Assembly (NCBI GenBank): GCA_964428355.1
Contig: CAYRYU010000006.1
Location: forward strand, 1-64,000
Direction of reading: 5' to 3'
Length of the DNA: 64,000 nt
DNA from: CAYRYU01 sp964428355
GTDB taxonomy: Bacteria > Muiribacteriota > Ozemobacteria > Ozemobacterales > Ozemobacteraceae
The position numbers and the translations under genes are program-made. The notes beneath the pieces are model-generated. The model ran no database searches, was not told where the DNA came from, and saw only the letters and a program-made list of their open reading frames with translations. Positions 8,746 to 19,400 of this stretch are shown piece by piece. Position 1 is the stretch's first letter. Each line of letters opens with the position of its first letter.

Positions 8746-9858
8746 CTAGTCCCTTTTTCCGGGGAGTCTTTTCTGGTAGAGGGTAAAACCGGACCATGAA
8801 CCCTCCCTGGCAATTCGAGGGGCCAGAAAGAACAACTGCCCACCCTTCAATCGCATCTTCCCATCGGCCTCGGAGAAAGGAAACCTGGCAATGGGTTCTC
8901 CTCGCCCCTGTCCATCAATATCCACGACAACGACGTACTGGGTGGAAGAGGCCGCTTTTTCGAAAAAGATCAGGTTTCTGGGGTCACTTTTCAACGAATC
9001 GAGGGCCCGCTCCGGGCTGGCTGTACCCGCCCAGTCGCGGCGACCAATCGCCTTTTCCTGAGAAACCTCTGCTGAATCATCCAAACCTGGTGGATAAAAA
9101 GCCAGAGTGACGCCACCGCCCGGGTCATCACAGGCCACCAGGTCGCCTGGGAAATTCCAGTCCTCCGATTGGATGAAAAGTCCCTTGAATTCACGCTGTA
9201 CGGGTTTTTCGAGCTTCTTCTCGACCCGGAACTCCCTTACGACCAGGCGCCCGCCGGAGATCCCAGGCGCGATGAAGGTTCCGCTGGAAGTGGCTTCGAA
9301 ACTGGAATCACAGGGATAGGAGTCGATCATCCCTCCACCGGGAGTGAAGGCATAGATCGTCGATTCCAGCCGATCCTGGACGAAAAGGGTCCCGTTGCCG
9401 CCGATTCGGAGACGATAGCGTTCAGGCTTTTCGACCATCGAGATCCCGGAAAGGGATTTCCTTTCCCCCGTGGCTTTCCTGTCGACAAGATATGATCGAA
9501 ATTCCCTGAAGTCCTTGAACGACACGATCGCGTTGGTACACAACAAGCTCACCGAACCATCGCGGGCGAATCCGGCAAACAGTTCATCCTTCGCGAATCT
9601 GAATGACTCCAGGATTTTCTTTTGGGCCAGATCGAAGAAGAAAGCGGTTCTCGAGTTCAAATCCTGGACGAACAAAGCGTTCTCGACGACATCCATCAGG
9701 AAATTGGATCCCGCAGCCGGCCCGGGAAAAGTCGCCACATAAGGGATTTCGACGATCCTTTCCCTACTGATCCCGTCGAAATACCCGACATCCGCGGCGC
9801 CGATGATTCCAGGGCAGGAAAACAATCCGATCAAAAAGACCATTCTGAGGACATTCAT
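8746..9858 (-). CDS. Secreted protein of unknown function, 370 aa
   Basis: A short signal peptide (MNVLRMVFLIGLFSCPGIIG then AADVGYF) leads a beta-rich protein with repeated strand-turn patterns (ENALFVQDLNSRTAFFFDL, GNGTLFVQDRLESTIYAF), consistent with a beta-propeller of the six-bladed sensor/NHL kind, though no diagnostic motif is present. The ribosome binding site GGGGGAT is about 6 nt from the ATG. It lies 85 bases upstream of, and in the same direction as, the transglutaminase-like gene and may be cotranscribed with it. Function unknown. Confidence 0.7.
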   Translation of the reverse strand: MNVLRMVFLIGLFSCPGIIGAADVGYFDGISRERIVEIPYVATFPGPAAGSNFLMDVVENALFVQDLNSRTAFFFDLAQKKILESFRFAKDELFAGFARDGSVSLLCTNAIVSFKDFREFRSYLVDRKATGERKSLSGISMVEKPERYRLRIGGNGTLFVQDRLESTIYAFTPGGGMIDSYPCDSSFEATSSGTFIAPGISGGRLVVREFRVEKKLEKPVQREFKGLFIQSEDWNFPGDLVACDDPGGGVTLAFYPPGLDDSAEVSQEKAIGRRDWAGTASPERALDSLKSDPRNLIFFEKAASSTQYVVVVDIDGQGRGEPIARFPFSEADGKMRLKGGQLFFLAPRIAREGSWSGFTLYQKRLPGKRD

Positions 9859-10171
9859 GAGTATCCCCCAATCATCCGGAATCTCTTTCAGAACCTTCCG
9901 ATGGCGCTTTCATTCTACCTTTGTCCCTTAGGCTTGGCAATCGCGCCGGGGTCCCGGTCCTATGTCCCCATGGGGAGAACCCGTGAACAGCCCTCCTTTT
10001 CCAGCGGTTCGAGAATGTCACGGAGCCGGGAACAGGTTCGCAAATGCCGCTCGATGGGAACCGGATGACAATGACATGGAATTGCCACCTCTCCAGCACC
10101 AATGAGACTTGTTCTTCCTTCGTTTGCCAACAAAGGACCCCATTCGCGGAAGCCGCATTTCCGGACCAAGG

Positions 10172-10200
10172 TTGTTCCCGACCCTTTTCTGCGCTAGAAT
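10172..10200 (+). promoter_or_regulatory. Candidate sigma70-type promoter for the kinase pair
   Basis: TTGTTC and TAGAAT are separated by 17 bases, about 220 bases upstream of the first kinase ATG. The rest of the 564-base gap 9859-10422 shows no gene, RNA or repeat that I can support. Confidence 0.35.
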
Positions 10201-10422
10201 GTTCACCAACCTTCCCGGAGAGGAAAGCCGGAAGGGAAGAAGGCGGAGTCAGCGATCTTCAACCGAATCAGGGGACATGATCCTGCCGGCTGTTTCGGAG
10301 AGCTCGTCCGCGATGGCACCGAGTGAAGGGACCTGCCCTTCCAGCCCCTGAACTCGTGTCTGAAAGGACTGACATCGGGATTTTGAAACTTGAAGGGCTC
10401 CAGGATATGTTCCTGACAGAAC

Positions 10423-13398
10423 ATGTATCGGTGTGAAAGGTGCGGGAGGGAGTTCCCCGACGAGATCGCAGTCGAGAACGAACTTTTCTGCACCCGAAAA
10501 TGTGGGGGAAGGCTGACGGTCCTTGCCGCCACTGGCGATGGAGCCTTCTCCGAAGTCGATCAGGCGATCGCGGAAGGAAAGCTGGTCGGAGGGAAATGGA
10601 AGATCGGGAAACTGATCGGAGAGGGTGGTCAGGCCGAGGTCTTCTTGGTCCAGGAGGTTTTCCCTCACGACAAGGGAGTCTCGCCGTCACCATCTCCAGC
10701 CCGGGTCGGGGCGATGAAAGCCCTCTTTTGGAACCTGATCCATGACAAGGACCTCGTGAGGCGGTTCGAGAACGAGGCAAGGATCGCCACGAAATTCGAG
10801 CACCCAGCAATCATCAAGGTTTACGACCTGGGATCCACCAGATCCCGGCAGCCCTGGTTCGTGATGGAATACCTGCAAGGCGGAACCCTGGCGGAGCGCT
10901 TGAAAGGTGTTTCCCTTCCGGCCGGGATCGCAGCCGACGTCGCCGGACAGGTGCTGGAGGCTCTGGGCACGGCGCATGAACATGACACGCTTCATCGGGA
11001 CCTCAAACCGGAGAACATCCTGTTCAGGACGGAAGGAAGCTGGGATGGGGCTGTCCTTACCGATTTCGGCCTGGCGAAGAGTGGACAGGTAACACGCATG
11101 ATGTCATCCGCTTCGATGCGCAACATGCTCGGAACTGCCCGCTACATGAGCCCTGAGCAGTGCCAACCCAATCTGGCCGTGGACCACCGAAGCGACCTTT
11201 ATTCCCTGGGAATCGTTTTGTACCAGATGCTGTATGGGAAAGTCCCTTTCGATTCTCCCGACGAAGGGGCGATCCGGGCGCTGCACATCGCTCGCAAGCC
11301 TGTCATTGCCGAACGGAATGCAGCCGGAGAGACCATCTCCGGTGAATTGAGGGAAATTCTCGAAAAAGCTCTCGGAAAAAACCCGAACGACCGATTCCAG
11401 AGTGCCTTGGAGTTCTCCCTTTCCCTTCCTGGCGGAAAAAGGCGTCGACAAATCAAGGAGTTGCTGGGGCAGATACGGAATTGCGGGTCGCGAGACGGGA
11501 TTCCCGATGCCACCGGTTCGGATGGTATGAGGAGGCTTCTCGAGGAAATCCTCGCTCTGGACCCGGGAAACCCGGAGGCCCGGGATCGCATGAAAAGCCT
11601 TTGGGAAACGGCCTTCGAAAAGGGAGATTACGGTCTCTGCCGGGAACTTCTCCCACACGAACCTCTGGGCCGCGTGACGGTGACAACGATCCCGAATGGA
11701 GCCACGGTGACATTTGCACCTTCGGGGGCTGGCGAAGGGTATGTAGAGCCCCTGGGTTCCATCGGTCCGGTTCGGGTTTCTCCCGTGGAAAGCCTCCCTC
11801 TGAAACCCGGGAAATACCTGGTGGAAGCCAAACTGGATGATTTTCCCCCCAAGTCTGGAGATCTGGAGGTCTCCGATGGGAGCCTCACCGAGATCGAGTA
11901 TCGTTTCGAGAAGGAGACCCCGCCCACGATGCCGGTTCCGGAACCCGACAAACACGTGTCGAAGGAAGGCGGCGAGGGAAAAGGACTTCCGGTGGAATCG
12001 GGACCGGCTGAAGCAACCGACCAGACCTCCAGGTCGGGAAAGGGCGGAATTCTGGACTGGCTGTTCGGGTGGGGAAAGGCACGCATCCCCGAACGACCGG
12101 AAGGAGCTTCCGCGGTTTCCGCAACGGAGGTCGAACCCGCTTCCACCCCTGGACAGGGGCAAGGGCTCCCGAAAAGGGAGTCAGGGAAAATCCCGGCGGA
12201 CGCTGGTGAAACCTCGGGACCGGGATCGGATGACAACCCCGGGGAGGTGCCCCCCAACCAGTTGAACGATCATCCTGGTCTCGCGGGAACCGTCTGGGCG
12301 GGGCCCGATTCGGATGGAGATCTTTACGAGTTCCACTTTCTCGACGATGGAGCTCTCCATTACCAGAATCCGTCAGGTTTTCACACGAACGGGACCTGGA
12401 GCAACGCCGGAGGCCAGATCCAGTTCCAGATGAACGACGGCTTCTCGACCTACCGGGGAGAGATCGATGGAAGTGGGATGCACGGGGAGGCCTGGAACAA
12501 GCAGGGCCGGCGGTGGACCTGGCAGTTGAAGCGAAAGACCGATGAGCAATCGCCTTCCCCGCCCGTTTCGGAGGGTGGACCCAACCATCCGGGGGATGGT
12601 TTCGAGGTCGACCTCGGAGCCAACGTGACCATCACGTTCGTTCCGATTCAGAGCGGGTCGTTCCTGATGGGATGTTCGCCGGATGAACCGGATCGCTGCG
12701 ACAACGAAGGCCCACAACACATGGTCAAACTAACCAGGGGCTTTTTCATGTCCATCCACCCCGTGACCCAGGCCCAGTTCAAGGCGGTCATGGGAAAGAA
12801 TCCCTCGGAGATGAAGGGAACCCTGAACCGTCCGGTGGCGAAAGAAAGCCTGGAACGTCCGGTAGAGAACGTTTCATGGTTCGACGCGGTGCGATTCTGC
12901 AACAGGTTGTCGGCCCGGGAAAAGCTGAGGCCGTGCTATTCGAGGTCGGGTGATCCAAAGGCAATCCTCGATGAGCATTCCGTCGATTGTGACTGGAATG
13001 CGGGTGGTTTCCGCCTCCCAACCGAGGCAGAGTGGGAGTTCGCCTGCCGGGCGGGAACCACGACCCCTTTCTTCTGGGGACCGGGAGTGAGCGAGGAATA
13101 CTGCTGGTTCGCGGATAACTCCCGGGGAACATCCCAACCGGTGGGGAAAAAGAAGTCGAATCCCCTTGGGCTTTTCGACATGAGCGGCAACGTCTGGGAA
13201 TGGTGCTGGGACTCGGCCGGGCCCTACCCTGCGGAACCCCTGACCGATCCCATGGGGCCCCGCGAAGGCAAAGGAATCGTGATACGTGGTGGCTCCTGGA
13301 ACAACCCCTGCCGCTACTGCCGTTCCGCCCATCGGTCCGGAATCGAGCCTGGATCCCGAAACCGCTATCTGGGGTTCCGTGTGGTCAGGATTCCATAG
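10423..13398 (+). CDS. Ser/Thr protein kinase with C-terminal FGE/sulfatase-modifying-factor domain (paralogue 1)
   Basis: This 991-residue protein is apparently soluble. Domains in order: a zinc ribbon (Cys4, Cys7, Cys23, Cys27); a PknB-type kinase with glycine loop GEGGQAEVF (66-74), catalytic HRDLKPEN (191-198), DFG (214-216) and GTARYMSPEQ; a PEGA-like beta domain (about 418-490); a Pro/Gly-rich linker; a lipocalin-like beta domain (about 613-705, GTVWAG...GTWSNAGGQIQFQM); and an FGE/SUMF1-like domain (727-991) with FLMGC, IHPVTQAQF, RLPTEAEWEFACRAG, NVWEWCWD and VIRGGSWNN. The kinase residues are intact, so activity is likely. The FGE segment has CRYC where true formylglycine generators carry a spaced Cys pair, so it may be a binding module. 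The next kinase gene follows with no spacer. Confidence 0.88.
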   Translation: MYRCERCGREFPDEIAVENELFCTRKCGGRLTVLAATGDGAFSEVDQAIAEGKLVGGKWKIGKLIGEGGQAEVFLVQEVFPHDKGVSPSPSPARVGAMKALFWNLIHDKDLVRRFENEARIATKFEHPAIIKVYDLGSTRSRQPWFVMEYLQGGTLAERLKGVSLPAGIAADVAGQVLEALGTAHEHDTLHRDLKPENILFRTEGSWDGAVLTDFGLAKSGQVTRMMSSASMRNMLGTARYMSPEQCQPNLAVDHRSDLYSLGIVLYQMLYGKVPFDSPDEGAIRALHIARKPVIAERNAAGETISGELREILEKALGKNPNDRFQSALEFSLSLPGGKRRRQIKELLGQIRNCGSRDGIPDATGSDGMRRLLEEILALDPGNPEARDRMKSLWETAFEKGDYGLCRELLPHEPLGRVTVTTIPNGATVTFAPSGAGEGYVEPLGSIGPVRVSPVESLPLKPGKYLVEAKLDDFPPKSGDLEVSDGSLTEIEYRFEKETPPTMPVPEPDKHVSKEGGEGKGLPVESGPAEATDQTSRSGKGGILDWLFGWGKARIPERPEGASAVSATEVEPASTPGQGQGLPKRESGKIPADAGETSGPGSDDNPGEVPPNQLNDHPGLAGTVWAGPDSDGDLYEFHFLDDGALHYQNPSGFHTNGTWSNAGGQIQFQMNDGFSTYRGEIDGSGMHGEAWNKQGRRWTWQLKRKTDEQSPSPPVSEGGPNHPGDGFEVDLGANVTITFVPIQSGSFLMGCSPDEPDRCDNEGPQHMVKLTRGFFMSIHPVTQAQFKAVMGKNPSEMKGTLNRPVAKESLERPVENVSWFDAVRFCNRLSAREKLRPCYSRSGDPKAILDEHSVDCDWNAGGFRLPTEAEWEFACRAGTTTPFFWGPGVSEEYCWFADNSRGTSQPVGKKKSNPLGLFDMSGNVWEWCWDSAGPYPAEPLTDPMGPREGKGIVIRGGSWNNPCRYCRSAHRSGIEPGSRNRYLGFRVVRIP

Positions 13399-16300
13399 AT
13401 GTACAGGTGCGGAAAATGCGGGAAGGAATTTGCCGACGAGATTGCCCTCGAGAACGACCTCCTCTGCACCCGGAAATGCGGCGGAAAACTGACCGTTTTC
13501 GAAACCGCCGGAGATGGAGCATTCTCGAGCCTCGAGCATGCAATCGCCGAGGGAAAGGTGGTGGGCGGAAGGTGGAAAGTCGGAAAACTGATCGGCGAGG
13601 GTGGGCAGGCCGAAGTGTTCCTTTCCGAAGAGAAGGACTCGGGACGAGTTGGTGCCCTGAAGGCGGTTTTCTGGAACCTCATACACGACAAGGATCTGGT
13701 CAAACGGTTCGAACACGAAGCCAAGCTCGCCATCCTGCTGGACCATCCGAACATCATCAAGGTGTTCGACGTCGGTCAGACCCCTGCCCGGCAACCCTTT
13801 TTCGTCATGGAATACATGGCCGGGGGGACCCTGGCTGACCGGTTGCGAAGCACTCCCCCCGATATCGGGAATGCCCTGTCCATCGTCGAGCAGATACTGG
13901 AGGCCCTCGTAGTCGCCCACCAGAGCGACGTCATCCACCGTGACATCAAACCGGAAAACATCCTCTTCCGGTCGGCGGACAACTTCAAAGAGGTGGTACT
14001 GACCGACTTCGGATTGGCAAAGACCGGGCTGGTCTCGAGGATGATGTCTTCGGCCTCGATGCGGAAAATGCTCGGGACCGCCAGGTACATGAGTCCGGAG
14101 CAGTGTCAGCCGGACCTCAATGTCGATCATCGGTGCGACTTGTATTCGCTCGGTGTCGTTCTTTTTCAGATGTGCTTCGGGAGAGTCCCGTTCGATTCGA
14201 AAGACGAGGGGGCGATACGGGCGCTCCACATCTCCCGCAAACCCACATTCCCCGACCAGGGCGTGGGTGGACTTCCGGTTCCGGCGGAAGTCAGGCAGAT
14301 ACTCGAAAAGGCTCTCTGCAAAAGCGCGAGCGACCGTTTCCAGAGCGCAGGGGAGTTCCTGGAAGCCTTGCCAGGGTGGAAAACGCGAACCCGCATCCGG
14401 ACACTCCTGGCGAAGGTCCAGAATTCCGACAGGTCAGCGAATCAGGAAGAGGTTCTGGTGATGTTGCGGGAGGTTCTTTCCCTCGACCCCGGAAACCCCG
14501 AAGCCAATTCGCTGATGAAAGTCCGGTGGGAAGCTGCACTGGCGGAGGGGAAGTATGACCGCTGCCGCGAGCTTCTTCCCCGGGAGCCGCTTGGGAAGGT
14601 CACTGTTTCCTCGAATCCCCCCGGAGCCTCGATCTTGTCGCGCGAACTCCCGGGACGCCCAACCCCCTGGAAAACTCCAATCCAGGATGTGCCCGTGAAA
14701 CCCGGGAGTTTCCGGCTTCGTATCGAGCTCGAAGGCCATGTGCCATATGAAGGGGAGGTCTCGGTCACCGACGGGGGGACCGCGAAGATGGAAGTATCCC
14801 TTCGACAGGTCCAACCAGTTTCCCCACCTCCAGCCCCCAAAGACGCTCCGGCGGGGGATCTCCAAGTAGAGAAAGTAGTTCCCCCCTCTCCCGCCGTCGA
14901 AAACAACCCTACCAACGCTTTTCCCGACATGAAACCCTCTGGTGAACCAGAGCCTGCATCCGAAAGTCCGGGCGGGGGGTTCATAGGCTGGATGAAAGGT
15001 CTTTTCGGATTTTCCTCCACGGCCTCCGAAAGGGCGTCCCCACCCAAACCTGCTTCGCGAAGCCACGCCGGACCCTCCATCCTGGGTTTCCCCCAGGAAG
15101 TTCCGGAAGATATCGGGAAAACTGGAATGACCCAGAAACGGTGGGAATCGTTCCTCCGCGAAGCGGGGAACCTGTTGACAGGCTACACGGCCGGAACGGG
15201 GGATGGGGTGAAGGATGTGGAGGAACTCGTCAGAAAGGAGCCCATGAATGTCGATCTCCTCGACTGGCTCTCCTTCATGTACTACAGCAACGACTGGTTC
15301 GATAGTTCGATGATAGCCTATCAAAAGCTCATAAGCCTGAAGCCGAATTCTGCGGATGCACATTTCTATCTCGCAAACACCTTCTTCCGATTGGGGAAGT
15401 TCCCGGAAGCCGAAAAGGAGTGGCTCGAAGTGATGCGCCTCCTGCCCGGAAAGAAGCTGGCAGGGAAGGCCCAGGACCGCATAGATTTCCTCCGCTCATA
15501 TGGGCTGGCAGGATTGACGATCCCCTTTCGGAGTGATTCGGTGGATCTGGGAAAGATAAGGGAGATTGTGGGGGAGAGAATTTTCGATTCGTTCGATTGG
15601 GAGAAGTCTTTCAAGGAACTCGGCCGATCCGCGACAGACATTTTGAAGGGAAAGGATATCCCTTCCGGAAGCGGTTTTCCGGCAACCTCGGGAACCCGAT
15701 CCCCACCGCTAGCGGCAGTCAGCCAATCCGGGGTATCCTCACCCACCAAAAGTGATGCGGATAAACTCCCGGTCGGGGATTGGTATGCCTTGATCATCGA
15801 CAACCAGGAAGTGATGAGATTTGCCTTTGTTCCCGGCAAGGATGAATGGAGGCAGAAATTCGCCCCTTTCATCATGGGGGTTTTCCCCGTAACCCAGGGC
15901 CAGTACCAATATCTCACGGGAGAGAACCCCTCCAATTTCCAAGGCGACGCCTCCATGCCGGTCGAAAACGTTTCCTGGGAGGAAGCAACGGAGTTCTGCC
16001 GGGAGCTGGAAAAACGGGTTGGCAGGGGAAGCTTCTGGAAAAGGGGATCCCCGGATGGACAGATCCAGGAGTTCGTCGCTGCCTGGGGATTGCACCCGAG
16101 GCTTCCCAGAGAAGCCGAATGGGAACATGCCTGTGGTCCGAACCCGTCTTTCAGCTTCATCGATTCGCTGGGTTCCGGCAACAGAACCCACCCAGTCGGC
16201 AAGTTGCCACCGAACGCCTTTGGCCTGTATGACATGCTCGGGAATGTGGCCCATTGGTGTGAAGACCCCTATGAGGCGGGTTCCAACCGCGATCTGATCC

Positions 16301-16473
16301 TTCCCGGCGCGGGGGCTTCCACCGTCCTGTATCGGATGGTCCGGGGTGGGGGCTGGAATGATGGGGTGGAAAAATGCCGCCCCTCTTTCCGCACTGCGCT
16401 CAATCCCACCTTTCGCCGTTTCAACCTGGGCTTTAGGGTGGTAATGGAAGTCCCTCCCCAAAAGAAGAATTGA
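13399..16473 (+). CDS. Ser/Thr protein kinase with TPR and FGE-like domains (paralogue 2)
   Basis: The ATG immediately follows the stop of the first kinase (TAGATG), and the first ~370 residues are clearly paralogous to it. The 1024-residue protein has a zinc ribbon (Cys4, Cys7, Cys23, Cys27), a kinase with GEGGQAEVF, HRDIKPEN (180-187), DFG (203-205) and GTARYMSPEQ, a PEGA-like domain (about 398-470), TPR-like helices (about 615-690, YQKLISLKPNSADAHFYLAN) and an FGE-like domain (about 795-1020, FPVTQGQYQYLTGENPSNF, LPREAEWEHACG, MVRGGGWNDG). The lipocalin-like segment of the first copy is replaced by TPRs. Both proteins share a tryptophan-rich linker motif (LDWLFGWG / IGWMKGLFGF). The FGE domain lacks an obvious catalytic Cys pair. 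The gene ends 6 bases from the convergent STAND gene. Confidence 0.87.
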   Translation: MYRCGKCGKEFADEIALENDLLCTRKCGGKLTVFETAGDGAFSSLEHAIAEGKVVGGRWKVGKLIGEGGQAEVFLSEEKDSGRVGALKAVFWNLIHDKDLVKRFEHEAKLAILLDHPNIIKVFDVGQTPARQPFFVMEYMAGGTLADRLRSTPPDIGNALSIVEQILEALVVAHQSDVIHRDIKPENILFRSADNFKEVVLTDFGLAKTGLVSRMMSSASMRKMLGTARYMSPEQCQPDLNVDHRCDLYSLGVVLFQMCFGRVPFDSKDEGAIRALHISRKPTFPDQGVGGLPVPAEVRQILEKALCKSASDRFQSAGEFLEALPGWKTRTRIRTLLAKVQNSDRSANQEEVLVMLREVLSLDPGNPEANSLMKVRWEAALAEGKYDRCRELLPREPLGKVTVSSNPPGASILSRELPGRPTPWKTPIQDVPVKPGSFRLRIELEGHVPYEGEVSVTDGGTAKMEVSLRQVQPVSPPPAPKDAPAGDLQVEKVVPPSPAVENNPTNAFPDMKPSGEPEPASESPGGGFIGWMKGLFGFSSTASERASPPKPASRSHAGPSILGFPQEVPEDIGKTGMTQKRWESFLREAGNLLTGYTAGTGDGVKDVEELVRKEPMNVDLLDWLSFMYYSNDWFDSSMIAYQKLISLKPNSADAHFYLANTFFRLGKFPEAEKEWLEVMRLLPGKKLAGKAQDRIDFLRSYGLAGLTIPFRSDSVDLGKIREIVGERIFDSFDWEKSFKELGRSATDILKGKDIPSGSGFPATSGTRSPPLAAVSQSGVSSPTKSDADKLPVGDWYALIIDNQEVMRFAFVPGKDEWRQKFAPFIMGVFPVTQGQYQYLTGENPSNFQGDASMPVENVSWEEATEFCRELEKRVGRGSFWKRGSPDGQIQEFVAAWGLHPRLPREAEWEHACGPNPSFSFIDSLGSGNRTHPVGKLPPNAFGLYDMLGNVAHWCEDPYEAGSNRDLILPGAGASTVLYRMVRGGGWNDGVEKCRPSFRTALNPTFRRFNLGFRVVMEVPPQKKN

Positions 16474-16479
16474 CGGTTT

Positions 16480-19400
16480 TCAATCCGGAAAACCTTCCAG
16501 CGAAAGGATCTGAAGGTGGGAACCTTCCCAGAGGATCCAGCGCCGACCGTCAGGATGGGCGGTGAAAGCCGCGGTTGCCGACTCCGCGGGATGCCAGGCG
16601 ACCGGATTACCTGTCCGGGCATCCTCGACAACCAGCTCCGGGCCACGCAGCGTGGCAAGAAACGGGAAGACATCCGGCCCGGCTCCGAAAGGAACGGGGT
16701 CGGCGAAGCCCTTTTCGACCTTTGGGGAAACTGATTTCCCGACGTCCCAGAGCCAGACTCTCCGGTCGCTGGTAACCGAGAGAACCCTCTTCCCGTCAGG
16801 AGACACGGCCGCCCCGGTAACGGGCTGCTGGTGACCGCGACCCGCGAAGATAGGTGCCTGAAGCTTCGTCAGGTCCCAGAGGCGGAAACTCCCGTCCTCG
16901 CTTCCCGACACCAGATACCTTTTATCCCGTGAGAAGGAAAGGCTCAGGATCCGCTTGGAGTGGGCCTTCAGCGGTGGCGTCCTTTTCCCCGAGAAACCGT
17001 CGAGCAGGAAGATGGTCCCGCCGTCGTCCCCCACGGCTGCAAGAGCACCGTCCGCGGAAAAGACGGCGGCAGTGACCAGGCTGTCGGAAGCACCCTTCGG
17101 GGCGAGAGGCTTTCCCGAAACGACATCCCAGAGAATGACCGCCTTGTCGCGGCCTCCCGACAGAATTCGTTTCCCATCCGGGGAAATGGCGACGGCGGCG
17201 ACATGGTCCTGGTGGTGACCTTCCAGGACCTTCGATTTCGAAGGGTCGCCAACCTCGAAAACCCACACATCGGGAGACGGACCGGCAACTACCAGCCGCA
17301 TCCCGTCGGGGAAAAATGCCACGCCATTCACCTCCGACCAGTCCCCCGGAACAACCCCCAGCTCGGTGCCAAGATCTGCATCCCACAAACGGATCGTCCC
17401 ATCCTTTCCCCAGCTTGCGACCCGCGAACCGTCGGGAGACACGACGGCCCTGAAGATGTCCCCGGTGTGTCCGGCCAGACTCACTGCGCGGGTGGTGTCC
17501 CGGAGGTCCCAGACACGCACGGTCCTGTCGGTTCCTCCTGAAACCAAGTGGTTTCCATGAGGCGAGACCGATAAGGAAGTCACGTGGTCGGTGTGCCCAT
17601 GCAGGCAGGAGGTTTCCTTCCCCCCCTCGATCTGCCTCACCCTGATCGCGTGGTCGGGGGAGGAAAAAACCAGACTGGTTCCGTCGGGCGTGAAGGAAAG
17701 GCAGCCTGCTGCGCATTCTGTCCCCTCCATCTGCATTTGCCGGGCACCCTGGTCCCGGGGTTCGGAAATCCGGATCTCTCCCGACAGAGAGCTCGAGGCA
17801 ATCAGCCTCCTTTCGCCGGAGGAAAGAGCCATCGAAAGGACCGGATCCGGGAATCTTTCGAGCTCCCGGGAATCGCCAGTTTCAAGGTTCGTGAGCCGAA
17901 GACTGCCATCGAAAGACGCCGAGACTGCAAGTTTTCCGTCCGGCCAGAACGCGACCCCGGTCACGCGGGCTTTGTGAACCGGGAATTCCCGGACGAGCAG
18001 TCGTTTCTGAACGTTCCACAAGCGGACGGTCCCGTCCTCTTCGGAACCGGAAAGGAGCCGTGCTCCGTCCGAGGAGAAGGCAAGGCAAAGGACCTTCACC
18101 GCAGGTCCGGAAAGTTCACCCTGCACCCCTCCGGAAACGGGATCGAGCAGACGGATCACCCCCGTCCACAAGCCGGCGGCGAGCAATTTACCGTCAGGGG
18201 AGAACGCGAGGCTCAGTACAAGTTCCCTTTCACCAAACGGGATCGACCGGCGCAGCTTTCCCGTTTCTGCATCCCACAGCCTCAGAGTCTGATCGTTGGA
18301 TCCTGACGCGATCAGGGAGCAATCCGTGGGGGAACAGGCAACGGCATTGACGGAGCGGGAGTGGAGAGGAAGAACGAACCGCTCCGGGGAATCGAGCCGC
18401 GCGGGGGGTGGTCGCAGGGCCTTGAGCCAGAGCAGGTCGGGAACCTCATCGGAAGTCTCTGCGCGGAACCTCTCGAGAAGGCCGGAAAGCTTCCGTCCCC
18501 GCTTCGACCATGGACCGGTGGACGTTCTCCCCGCCCCCCCTCCAACGAAGTGGGGGGCTGCGGCCCGGGCGTCGTGCCACCAACCCCGATTCCACAACTC
18601 CTGAAGCAGAAGGTGCGGGTGGTTTGCGAGAAAATGGATGTTCGTCTGCAGGGCCCTTCCCAACAACTGGATTTCCCAGTAATCCTTCCTCGGGGTTTCC
18701 GGCATCTTGTCCCAGGCAGCCGAAAAATCGGCGACAAGCTCGAACGCCAGACCCGCCTGCAACTTGGCGGCAAGATACCGGCGGTCGGTCAGCAGGCGGG
18801 AGACATTCTTCCAACGGTCTTTTCTGGCTTCCAGCAGGTGGCACAGGCCGTGTCGGAGGAAATACCGTCCCGCAGGCCCTTCCCGAACCCTGGCTTCCAA
18901 AGCGAGTTTTCCAAACTTCTGTCGGGCGAGTGCAACCCGTCCTTTGAGTGTCGGGGAGTCGGGCAGGTACCGGCGCAGGGAATCATGATAGGGGATATGG
19001 CCCACACGTCCCTCGTCGTTGGGGGTGAGACGCACGATCTGGCTGAGCCTTGCCAAGCCGGTCCTGACATGTTCCCCGAGGTTTCCGGACTCGTCTTCGG
19101 GAATGTATTCGCCCTGCACCAGGATTTCCCCGATGGCGATCTCGTCGAGAGGCTCCCTGGCAACCTCGAGGATGGAGAGGATGATGAGAGCCTCTTCCCC
19201 TTTGTCCTGGGCGGCGATACGGGAAAGGAGCTCCTCGAAATATTCTTCGAGTTTCCGGGGAAGCTGGGAACCGGTCTCGAGGTTTTTCCACCGGCGGCCA
19301 AGGATGTCCTCCAGAAAGCAGTTGACGTAAACCGGCAGACCCCCGGAAACCTCGAAGACCTTCTCGAACAGACGGTTCGAGAGATCGGCTGCAAGGATTC

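Noticed and set aside
12625..13398. Active formylglycine-generating enzyme
   Set aside because: The domain has the FGE fold signatures, but the Cys spacing at the active-site position (CRYC) does not match the catalytic C-x4-C type, and no sulfatase is nearby. Called FGE-like only.
10423..16473. Diversity-generating retroelement with the FGE tails as variable proteins
   Set aside because: FGE/C-lectin tails are typical DGR targets, but no reverse transcriptase, template repeat or Avd gene is visible within the window, and I saw no near-identical adenine-biased repeat. It could exist outside the window.
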